Part shown: positions 1 to 5,009 of the stretch, in pieces | How positions within the stretch are numbered: position 1 is the first letter of the stretch | Layout: each line of letters begins with the position of its first letter | Assembly (NCBI GenBank): GCA_016762975.1 | Contig: JAESUV010000229.1 | Span: forward strand, 1-5,009 | Direction: 5' to 3' | Origin: Gammaproteobacteria bacterium | Lineage (GTDB): Bacteria; Pseudomonadota; Gammaproteobacteria; Pseudomonadales; Pseudohongiellaceae | Length of the DNA stretch: 5,009 nucleotides | Translations under genes and position numbers: made by a program | Notes under the pieces: generated by a model | The model's database searches: none | The model's input: only the letters and a program-made list of their open reading frames with translations | What the model was told of the DNA's origin: nothing

Positions 1-131
1 GCGGCGTCATAGGCGCCGGGAGGCGGAGGGGGTTGCTGGGCGAAAGCGGCCGGCCAAAGCAAAAGCATAGCAAGCGCGCCCAGCGACCGAACGCAAAATA
101 GTTGTTTAAATTTGAATCTCAGACCTGGCAT
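1..131 (-). CDS. Secreted protein, N-terminal fragment (runs off the left edge)
   Basis: This is the first 43 codons of a gene that continues beyond the window. The ATG at 131-129 is preceded by a good Shine-Dalgarno sequence, GGAGGG (143-138 on the minus strand), 6 nt away. The product begins MPGLRFKFKQLF, with several basic residues. A hydrophobic core follows (about residues 17-30, including ALAMLLLWPAAF), then AFA-QQ, a textbook signal peptidase I site after residue 31. There is no lipobox cysteine at the cleavage site, so a soluble or outer-membrane exported protein is more likely than a lipoprotein. The mature part opens with QQPPPPPGAY, a proline-rich and probably unstructured linker. 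The coding DNA is noticeably GC-rich, partly because of the proline, alanine and glycine codons. The function cannot be told from this fragment. The gene is divergent from fusA2, with 277 bp between the two start codons. Confidence 0.8.
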   Translation of the reverse strand, partial: MPGLRFKFKQLFCVRSLGALAMLLLWPAAFAQQPPPPPGAYDA

Positions 132-264
132 AATCTACCCTCCCTCTCTCGTTGTTTTGAATTCATTTGTGGGTAAATGGTGAAACGTTACCTCCCAAAA
201 ACTCGAGCTAGTCTACCCCAAACCCTGATTTGGAACACGGGGACACTCTAGAGGAAAGGCGACA

Positions 265-290
265 GAATCAAAGGGTCACCCCTTTGATTC
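265..290. repeat. Perfect 11-bp inverted repeat, 4-nt loop
   Basis: The left arm GAATCAAAGGG (265-275) and right arm CCCTTTGATTC (280-290) pair perfectly around the loop TCAC. No T-run follows on either side, so it is not an ordinary rho-independent terminator. It lies 119 bp upstream of the fusA2 ATG. It could be an operator dyad or an RNA hairpin in the fusA2 leader. Confidence 0.7.
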
Positions 291-291
291 C

Positions 292-314
292 AGGGGAAAG
301 GTCAATTTTCCCCT
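292..314. repeat. 8-bp inverted repeat next to the first hairpin
   Basis: AGGGGAAA (292-299) pairs with TTTCCCCT (307-314) across a 7-nt loop. It starts one base after the 265-290 repeat ends, so a transcript through here would carry two stacked stem-loops. No T-run follows directly. Confidence 0.55.
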
Positions 315-365
315 AGCGTTTCGATATGAAACTCTAGTATCATGCCGCACCGTTTTTTCACCTAA

Positions 366-393
366 CTAAATAGCTAAATCGCTAAATAGCTAA
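366..393 (+). repeat. 8-bp tandem repeat in the fusA2 5' region
   Basis: Three consecutive copies of CTAAATAG (366-373, 374-381, 382-389) are followed by a partial CTAA. The middle copy reads CTAAATCG. The array ends 15 nt before the fusA2 ATG, so it covers the place where a ribosome would land and supplies no Shine-Dalgarno sequence. Copy-number change by slippage could alter leader length or spacing, but this is inference. Confidence 0.65.
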
Positions 394-408
394 CCTTTGA
401 GCAGCACA

Positions 409-2505
409 ATGACTGATTTATCACTATATAGAAACATAGGTATTTTCGCCCACGTTGATGCCGGGAAAACCACGACCACAGAGCGCATTCTTAAGCTAAC
501 CGGTAAAATCCATAAAATCGGGGAAGTGCATGATGGCGAAACAACAACGGATTTCATGGATCAGGAGAGAGAGCGCGGAATCACTATTCAGTCTGCGGCG
601 ACCACCTGTTACTGGAAAGATCACCGTTTAAATATTATAGATACCCCGGGTCACGTTGATTTCACCATTGAGGTGTATCGCTCACTAAAAGTGCTGGATG
701 GCGGCGTAGGTGTTTTTTGTGGCTCGGGCGGTGTTGAGCCCCAGTCAGAGACTAACTGGCGCTATGCCAATGAGTCAGAAGTAGCGCGCATTATCTTCGT
801 TAACAAGCTGGATCGCATAGGCGCAGACTTCCTCAAAGTTGTTGGTCAGGTCGAGAAGGTTCTCGGCGCAAACCCTCTGGTCATGGTTTTACCCATCGGC
901 ACTGAAGACGATTTCATAGGTGTAGTTGACCTTCTCACACGCAAATCACATGTTTGGCCTGATCCGGGCAACCCTGAAAAGTTCGAAATTGGCGATGTGC
1001 CGGAAGACATGGTTGATCAGGTAGAGGAATACCGTGAAAAATTAATTGAAACGGCTGTTGAGCAAGATGATGACTTGATGGAGTCCTATCTAGATGGCGA
1101 AGAGCCGTCGATAGATGATATTAAGCGCTGTATCCGCAAGGGCACAATCGCCCTAGATTTCTTCCCTACTTATTGTGGTTCTGCGTTCAAAGACAAAGGT
1201 ATTCAATTGATATTGGATGCGGTTGTTGATTACCTGCCTAATCCAACCGACGTTAAACCTCAGCCTTTAACCGATGATGAAGGCGAGCCCAATGGTGAAT
1301 TCGCCGTGGTTGATGAGAAGGAGCCATTTCGCGCATTGGCGTTCAAAATCATGGATGACCGCTTTGGCGCCTTAACCTTTGTTAGGGTGTATTCCGGTGT
1401 GCTAAACAAAGGCGATACCATTTTAAATTCGTATACAGGTAAAAGCGAGCGCGTTGGCCGTATGGTAGAAATGCATGCCGATGACCGTAATGAAATTGAT
1501 AGAGCGCAAGCCGGGGACATTTTTGCAATCGTTGGCATGAAAAATGTACAAACAGGCCACACCTTATGTAGCACCACTCACCCCTGTACGCTGGAACCCA
1601 TGATTTTCCCCGAGCCGGTTATATCAATTGCGGTATCACCAAAAGATAAGAGCAGTGTTGAAAAAATGAGCATTGCGATTGGCAAAATGGTAAAGGAAGA
1701 TCCTTCTTTTCGGGTTGAGACAGACGATGATTCCGGCGAAACCATTCTCAAAGGAATGGGCGAGCTACACCTTGATATTAAAGTCGATATTTTGAATCGT
1801 ACTTACGGTGTGGATCTGGAAGTTGGCGCACCTCAGGTAGCCTACCGTGAAACAATTACTGCAGAAATTGATGATACCTACACTCACAAGAAGCAGTCAG
1901 GTGGTTCCGGTCAATTCGGTAAGATCGATTACCGTATCAAGCCCGGTGAACCAGGTACCGGCTATGTATTTAGCTCCATTGTTGTGGGCGGTAACGTACC
2001 GAAAGAATTCTTCCCTGCTATTGAGAAAGGCTTCAAAGGCATGATGGAGAAAGGCCCAATAGCGGGCTTTCCGGTACTGGACGTTGAAATCGAATTATAT
2101 GACGGTGGCTTCCACGCAGTGGATTCATCAGCAGTAGCTTTCGAGCTTGCGGCAAGAGGCGCTTACCGTCAGTCAATGCCTAAAGCCTCACCCGAGTTAA
2201 TCGAGCCGATGATGAAAGTAGATGTATTTACGCCGGATGATCACGTGGGCGATGTAATTGGCGATTTAAACCGTCGTCGCGGCATGATTAAAGATCAGGA
2301 CACTGGCACCACAGGTGTTCGCATTAAAGCCGATGTGCCTCTTGCAGAAATGTTTGGCTACATTAGCACCCTGCGAACAATGACCTCAGGTCGCGGTCAG
2401 TTCTCTATGGAGTTCTCTCATTACGCGCAATGCCCAAGGTCAGTCTCTGAGGCCGTTGTTGAAGCTGAAAAAGAAAGACAGGAAGCGAAGAAATCCAAGA
2501 AGTAA
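409..2505 (+). CDS. fusA2: Elongation factor G 2 (EF-G paralogue, translational GTPase)
   Basis: EF-G is a cytosolic GTPase that moves tRNA-mRNA through the ribosome and, with RRF, recycles ribosomes. The product is 698 aa, full length for the family. The G domain shows all five GTP motifs: AHVDAGKT (14-21), RGITI (56-60), DTPGH (78-82, with catalytic His82), NKLD (132-135) and GSAF (257-260). Domain II follows at about 300-395 and domain III up to about 478. Domain IV starts near YRE (479) and includes [10 protein letters not shown] (495-504) and the decoding-tip GGFHAVDSS with His569. Domain V includes [12 protein letters not shown] (614-625). The lysine-rich tail is typical. The start [15 protein letters not shown] and the [16 protein letters not shown] stretch resemble the gammaproteobacterial EF-G2 branch, and no rpsL, rpsG or tuf is adjacent, so this is probably a second copy. 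A TTG at 397 is in frame, but the family start at ATG 409 fits better; the Shine-Dalgarno there (TGAG, 398-401) is weak. A strong terminator follows. Confidence 0.95.
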   Translation: MTDLSLYRNIGIFAHVDAGKTTTTERILKLTGKIHKIGEVHDGETTTDFMDQERERGITIQSAATTCYWKDHRLNIIDTPGHVDFTIEVYRSLKVLDGGVGVFCGSGGVEPQSETNWRYANESEVARIIFVNKLDRIGADFLKVVGQVEKVLGANPLVMVLPIGTEDDFIGVVDLLTRKSHVWPDPGNPEKFEIGDVPEDMVDQVEEYREKLIETAVEQDDDLMESYLDGEEPSIDDIKRCIRKGTIALDFFPTYCGSAFKDKGIQLILDAVVDYLPNPTDVKPQPLTDDEGEPNGEFAVVDEKEPFRALAFKIMDDRFGALTFVRVYSGVLNKGDTILNSYTGKSERVGRMVEMHADDRNEIDRAQAGDIFAIVGMKNVQTGHTLCSTTHPCTLEPMIFPEPVISIAVSPKDKSSVEKMSIAIGKMVKEDPSFRVETDDDSGETILKGMGELHLDIKVDILNRTYGVDLEVGAPQVAYRETITAEIDDTYTHKKQSGGSGQFGKIDYRIKPGEPGTGYVFSSIVVGGNVPKEFFPAIEKGFKGMMEKGPIAGFPVLDVEIELYDGGFHAVDSSAVAFELAARGAYRQSMPKASPELIEPMMKVDVFTPDDHVGDVIGDLNRRRGMIKDQDTGTTGVRIKADVPLAEMFGYISTLRTMTSGRGQFSMEFSHYAQCPRSVSEAVVEAEKERQEAKKSKK

Positions 2506-2569
2506 GTTGAAATTCTTGTTTTGCCGGGCACGCCTCGAGGAAACTCACCTCAGTAGGTGTTAGTTCAGT

Positions 2570-2605
2570 AAAAAAAGCCTGCGACGTAAGTCGCAGGCTT
2601 TTTTT
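2570..2605. terminator. Bidirectional rho-independent terminator
   Basis: A 9-bp GC-rich stem, GCCTGCGAC (2577-2585) with GTCGCAGGC (2590-2598), closes a GTAA loop of the GNRA type. It is flanked by an A-run on the left (2570-2576) and seven T on the right (2599-2605), so it can terminate from both directions. It lies 65 bp after the fusA2 stop. It is also the first recognisable terminator downstream of the leftward LytTR gene. Confidence 0.93.
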
Positions 2606-2616
2606 ATGCGCTGTTA

Positions 2617-2644
2617 TTGATAATTGGATTCATGCAAGTTTAAT
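2617..2644 (+). promoter_or_regulatory. Candidate sigma70 promoter for the 27-codon ORF
   Basis: TTGATA (2617-2622) and TTTAAT (2639-2644) are separated by 16 bp. They match the sigma70 -35 and -10 consensus at 5 of 6 and 4 of 6 positions. A start site near 2651 would give a leader of about 20 nt to the ATG at 2672. It begins just 12 bp after the terminator, so it would start an independent short transcript. Confidence 0.45.
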
Positions 2645-2671
2645 GAGCATTGAATTAGGGGGTGGCAGATC

Positions 2672-2755
2672 ATGTTGAAGAAAGTGGTTATCAATGCGTT
2701 GGCATTGTTCATTGCTCTAACGAGTGCACCTGCTCTGTCACTAGCGATGCCCTAA
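2672..2755 (+). CDS. Candidate 27-aa hydrophobic microprotein or orphan signal peptide
   Basis: This ORF encodes a peptide starting MLKKVVINALALFIAL and ending SLAMP, followed by two consecutive stops, TAA TAG. It has the layout of a signal peptide or single membrane segment: two lysines (3-4), then a hydrophobic run at about 5-18, then a small-residue region (TSAPALSLA) that could be cleaved. A purine-rich GGGGGTGG (2658-2665) sits 6 nt upstream, and a plausible promoter lies ahead of that. It is either a genuine small membrane or secreted peptide, or the surviving 5' end of a secreted-protein gene whose body is lost. No family is recognised. It is antisense to the expected 3' end of the LytTR transcript, whose stop codon is 12 bp away. 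Confidence 0.35.
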   Translation: MLKKVVINALALFIALTSAPALSLAMP

Positions 2756-2767
2756 TAGTCTATGGTA

Positions 2768-4264
2768 TCAACTAAGATTTATCAGGTCTCGCAGCGCCTT
2801 AACCTTTGAGCGAGACACTGGCAGTACAATATGATCTTTCAGTTCAAGCTGATACTTTCCCGAACCTAATGAGTGCATTGCTGTTGCGTATTCTAGGTTG
2901 GCAATATGTGAACGGTGAATTCGAAAAAAAGACGATGGTAGCTCTCTGGAAAGAACATTAAGTCCTCGGTCGTCTAGTGCTTTTTCACCAGACTCAAACT
3001 CAAATTCACTGTAGTTCCCTGCCCCATGTATAGCGACGACTAACTTTAGGGGCACAAGCTTTTGGCTGGAAGAAGATTTGACAGCAATTCGATCTTCAGA
3101 AAATGATTGCAGAGTTGGTTCGGTTGTAGGAGTTGCTTCGTTCCGATCTCTAATAAGGAAAGCTATTAGAGGTAAGGCACCTGCATAAAGCCCTCGGTCA
3201 AAAAACAAGTCAGAGTCGAAGATAGAGAGCCCGGCAAGTAGAACAAATGCCCAGCATAATCCCCATAAGCGCGGCGTTCTCGATAGCGCTGCATGAGCGG
3301 TTAAAAATACTCCAGTCAAAGACGCGATAATAATCATTCCTAATGGGATTTCTGTAAAAGAATTTGGTGGAGTGGATACTATTAATACAGCTACTAGAAC
3401 TATGCCTAATTTAATTCTTTTCGAGATATTGAAGGCAGATTTTCCCAACGCGTAAAAAAGCAAGGTCGCACCAAAACACGCAATAGCTATTGTAATAGTC
3501 CATAGCCGGGGGGTATGAAGGTTATAGTTGTAGTTAAAAACAGCGCGCGACAATTCTGCCAGAGCCGCGAGACAGAGAATGCTTACTAATGCTAATGAAA
3601 TGGGATTGAAGTTCGTGCTAGAAGTCGGACTGGGGACAAAGGCAATCACGCTAACCAGCAGCAATGCAGTGACAAGAAATGGGGCAGCATAATAGCCAAT
3701 TGAACGTCGCTGTTCGGCTGAATAGGCACCCACTCTTAATCCAATTAAATGGTTTTCACGGTGAACTATTGACGCCACGTCGTTCGGTTTGTAGTGCGAA
3801 GACATTTTAAGCAATAGTGTGTTGCTGCCGATCCGCGTATTGCGCATAGGTAAGTGTATTACAGCGTCTATTGGGCCTGGGATTTCAACTGCCTTATTTA
3901 TGTCGGGCTGCCCCTTAGCGCCCACTGCTTCATTATTCCAGATAGCTGAAGCGGAAAACGTGCCAGACAAATACAGACCCAGCGGCTCTCCTTTGTCGAT
4001 TATGTGTTCGGGCACATCAAAGACTACTTTTAGCCAAGCGCTGTCTTCCGGTAATAGCAGCTGTGATAACTCAGTATCTTCCCAGGGCCCAGAAATTTTT
4101 TGCGCAAGCGAGGAAGAGGAAACCTGAAGGGGTGGTTGATCTGATTCGAGTATTGAAGGCAGCAGCAACAATAGTATTGTTGCCAAAAATGGGACAACGC
4201 TCATTGTCACTGTGCGCCAGTTGGGGTTGTCTACTCTATGCATTTCAACAGGTATTAAGTACAT
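2768..4264 (-). CDS. Membrane-bound LytTR-family transcriptional regulator with 7TM sensor module
   Basis: This 498-aa protein appears to be a one-component transmembrane regulator. Residues 1-19 are polar; 20-39 (SVVPFLATILLLLLPSIL) form a membrane segment or uncleaved signal. Residues 40-188 look like a periplasmic beta-rich domain, with strand-like stretches such as WLKVVFDVPE (77-86), LGLYLSG (95-101) and SAIWNNEAVGAKG (106-118), reminiscent of 7TMR-DISM/galactose-binding-like sensors. Seven hydrophobic segments follow, near 190-210, 222-242, 254-274, 284-299, 306-327, 333-349 and 357-372, which puts the C terminus in the cytoplasm. After a Ser/Thr-rich linker (373-402) comes a LytTR DNA-binding domain (about 405-497), recognised by AIHGAGNYSEF (411-421), FFRIHRSHIANL (446-457) and LPVSR (481-485). 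No receiver or kinase domain is present. The start is uncertain: M1, M8 and M21 are all possible, and none has a good Shine-Dalgarno. The divergent hydrolase gene is its likely target, which is inference. Confidence 0.88.
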   Translation of the reverse strand: MYLIPVEMHRVDNPNWRTVTMSVVPFLATILLLLLPSILESDQPPLQVSSSSLAQKISGPWEDTELSQLLLPEDSAWLKVVFDVPEHIIDKGEPLGLYLSGTFSASAIWNNEAVGAKGQPDINKAVEIPGPIDAVIHLPMRNTRIGSNTLLLKMSSHYKPNDVASIVHRENHLIGLRVGAYSAEQRRSIGYYAAPFLVTALLLVSVIAFVPSPTSSTNFNPISLALVSILCLAALAELSRAVFNYNYNLHTPRLWTITIAIACFGATLLFYALGKSAFNISKRIKLGIVLVAVLIVSTPPNSFTEIPLGMIIIASLTGVFLTAHAALSRTPRLWGLCWAFVLLAGLSIFDSDLFFDRGLYAGALPLIAFLIRDRNEATPTTEPTLQSFSEDRIAVKSSSSQKLVPLKLVVAIHGAGNYSEFEFESGEKALDDRGLNVLSRELPSSFFRIHRSHIANLEYATAMHSLGSGKYQLELKDHIVLPVSRSKVKALRDLINLS

Positions 4265-4277
4265 CTCGCGTATTGTA
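4265..4277 (-). promoter_or_regulatory. Candidate -10 element of the LytTR gene, implying a leaderless transcript
   Basis: On the minus strand TACAAT (4277-4272) matches the sigma70 -10 consensus at 5 of 6 positions and is followed by only seven bases before the ATG at 4264. A transcript from it would begin at or next to the start codon. No recognisable -35 box lies 16-18 bp upstream, so the element would be weak or activator-dependent. Confidence 0.3.
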
Positions 4278-4314
4278 TCGAATAATTTAAGAAGTAATTG
4301 ATAATAAAACGTAA

Positions 4315-4369
4315 CCTAGTCGGCCTAAGTATCGCTAGGCCTAGTAATTTTAGGTGAGAGACGTTTAGG
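4315..4369. promoter_or_regulatory. CCTAR/YTAGG repeat cluster, candidate operator
   Basis: Within 55 bp between the divergent LytTR and hydrolase genes there are six copies of the pentamer CCTAR or its complement YTAGG. In plus orientation CCTAR occurs at 4315-4319, 4324-4328 and 4340-4344. In the opposite orientation YTAGG occurs at 4335-4339, 4350-4354 and 4365-4369, spaced exactly 15 bp apart. The cluster includes a perfect 10-bp palindrome CTAGGCCTAG (4335-4344) and a stem-loop-like dyad GGCCTA (4322-4327) with TAGGCC (4336-4341). LytTR regulators are known to bind short direct repeats, so this is the best candidate operator here. The binding itself is inferred. Confidence 0.45.
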
Positions 4370-4390
4370 AGTGTTGTGAAAACCTGCCAA

Positions 4391-4396
4391 AGAGGA
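4391..4396 (+). promoter_or_regulatory. Ribosome binding site of the hydrolase gene
   Basis: AGAGGA lies 5 nt upstream of the ATG at 4402-4404. It supports this start over the in-frame ATG at 4423, which would remove residues just before the membrane anchor. Confidence 0.7.
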
Positions 4397-4401
4397 ATCG
4401 A

Positions 4402-5009
4402 ATGTATTACATAAAGCTGACCATGGGCACTCTCATAGCTTCATTTTTCTGGCTAGGATTTGTAGTTACAGGAGCACTCTATGGGTGGTGGGTGGAACCC
4501 ATCGCGTCCCCTGGTGATACTAAGGGGTTTTTTCAATCAGTTTCTCAGATTATAGAATCGGAGAATCGAGGGAATGCCGCATTGCTGCTAATAGAGAACG
4601 GTGAGATAGCAGCAGAATACTATTCGAAATCGCGCGAAGATGTAGATAGAAATACAGTTTTCTCAACTGCTTCCATGAGCAAATGGCTAACCGCATCTGC
4701 AGTAATGAAACTCATTCAGAACGGGAGTATTGGCTTAGATGATTCAGTTTCAAATTACCTTACGCGGTGGCGGCTTCCCAGTAGCGAATTTGATAACAAT
4801 GAAGTCACTATTCGTAGATTGCTCAGCCACACTGCAGGATTCACGGATGGATTAGGGTTTGGCGACTATAGTCTAGACGAAGAGCTCCCCACATTGGAAG
4901 AATCTCTAGCTAGCCCAAGGGCCTCGAGTGAGCGCGAAGTGAAGATTGCTGTCGAAAGACAACCTGGATCTGAATTCATCTATTCAGGGGGTGGCTATCA
5001 TATTCTTGA
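4402..5009 (+). CDS. Membrane-anchored serine hydrolase, beta-lactamase/PBP (SxxK) family, partial
   Basis: The frame stays open from the ATG at 4402 to the window edge: 202 codons plus two bases, with no stop. Residues 9-30 (GTLIASFFWLGFVVTGALYG...) form one hydrophobic segment after a short basic start, so the protein is probably anchored with its catalytic domain in the periplasm. The rest matches Pfam Beta-lactamase (class C/esterase/DD-peptidase fold). FSTASMSKWLTA carries the SxxK motif, with nucleophile Ser91 and Lys94. GLDDSVSNYL (111-120) and IRRLLSHTAGF (137-147) are the usual family blocks. PGSEFIYSGGGYHIL (188-202) holds the second catalytic motif, with Tyr194 as YSG instead of the classical YxN. 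The third motif (KTG/HxG type) lies beyond the window. The substrate cannot be assigned: an esterase, D-aminopeptidase or peptidoglycan DD-peptidase is as plausible as a beta-lactamase. The gene is divergent from the LytTR regulator. Confidence 0.88.
   Translation, partial: MYYIKLTMGTLIASFFWLGFVVTGALYGWWVEPIASPGDTKGFFQSVSQIIESENRGNAALLLIENGEIAAEYYSKSREDVDRNTVFSTASMSKWLTASAVMKLIQNGSIGLDDSVSNYLTRWRLPSSEFDNNEVTIRRLLSHTAGFTDGLGFGDYSLDEELPTLEESLASPRASSEREVKIAVERQPGSEFIYSGGGYHIL

Larger units (their letters stand above)
132..408. other. Divergent intergenic region / fusA2 leader
   Basis: This gap separates the secreted-protein gene (leftward) from fusA2 (rightward). It contains no credible ORF. 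From left to right it holds a GGTAA...TTACC dyad (172-176 and 188-192), a strong 11-bp inverted repeat (265-290), an 8-bp inverted repeat (292-314), a short GTTTC-gatat-GAAAC dyad (318-332), a run of six T (352-357) and an 8-bp tandem repeat (366-393). I found no convincing sigma70 -35/-10 pair for either gene; TAGTAT at 335-340 is a possible -10 element but has no matching -35. The density of dyads suggests a structured leader or a regulator-binding region, which is inference. Confidence 0.5.

Noticed and set aside
397..408. TTG start adding four residues (MSST) to EF-G2
   Set aside because: There is no Shine-Dalgarno upstream of the TTG, and the EF-G2 family begins at the MTDLS methionine encoded by ATG 409.
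1260..1577. 105-codon ORF on the minus strand inside fusA2
   Set aside because: It lies wholly opposite the conserved EF-G coding frame and its product resembles nothing known; it is a shadow ORF.
1847..2044. 65-codon ORF in another plus frame inside fusA2
   Set aside because: It overlaps domain IV of EF-G, a strongly conserved frame, so it is a chance open frame.
2533..2559. CCTCGAGG palindrome and CACCT-cagt-AGGTG hairpin after fusA2
   Set aside because: Both are short and common by chance, and the strong terminator just downstream explains the region.
2786..2816. GTCTCGC / GCGAGAC inverted repeat near the end of the LytTR gene
   Set aside because: The 7-bp stem with a 17-nt loop lies in coding sequence for the LytTR C terminus and has no T-run, so it is not supported as a terminator.
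3819..4290. Two overlapping plus-strand ORFs (102 and 75 codons) opposite the LytTR gene
   Set aside because: They are antisense to the predicted ectodomain and N-terminal membrane segment, and neither product has recognisable features.
4298..4303. TTGATA as a -35 box for the hydrolase gene
   Set aside because: No acceptable -10 hexamer lies 16-19 bp downstream, where the sequence is GC-rich (CGGCCT).

Overview
The window looks like chromosomal DNA from a gammaproteobacterium, probably marine. The best evidence is a complete elongation factor G of the EF-G2 (fusA2) type, a paralogue common in Pseudomonas, Vibrio, Shewanella and Cellvibrio-like bacteria. It stands outside any str operon, and the protein is acidic. 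I cannot name the genus from sequence alone.

Layout: (1) At 1-131, minus strand, is the 5' end of a gene for a secreted protein with a clear signal peptide and a proline-rich start to the mature part. (2) At 132-408 is a divergent intergenic region with two adjacent perfect inverted repeats and a short 8-bp tandem repeat just upstream of fusA2. (3) At 409-2505, plus strand, is fusA2. (4) At 2506-2767 is a gap between convergent genes. It holds a strong, symmetric rho-independent terminator, then a sigma70-like promoter and a 27-codon ORF encoding a hydrophobic, signal-peptide-like microprotein. (5) At 2768-4264, minus strand, is a membrane-embedded LytTR regulator: one N-terminal membrane segment, a periplasmic beta-rich domain, seven membrane segments and a cytoplasmic LytTR DNA-binding domain. 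(6) At 4265-4401 is a divergent promoter region packed with copies of CCTAR/YTAGG. (7) From 4402 to the window edge, plus strand, is a membrane-anchored serine hydrolase of the beta-lactamase/PBP (SxxK) family, cut off at the right end.

The most interesting part is the right half. A one-polypeptide transmembrane transcription factor is divergent from a membrane-anchored SxxK hydrolase, and between them lies a compact repeat cluster that could be the regulator's operator. The sequence fits a sensor that reads a periplasmic signal and directly controls its neighbour, but the ligand, the operator and the hydrolase substrate are all inferred or unknown. The left half is conventional apart from the structured fusA2 leader.
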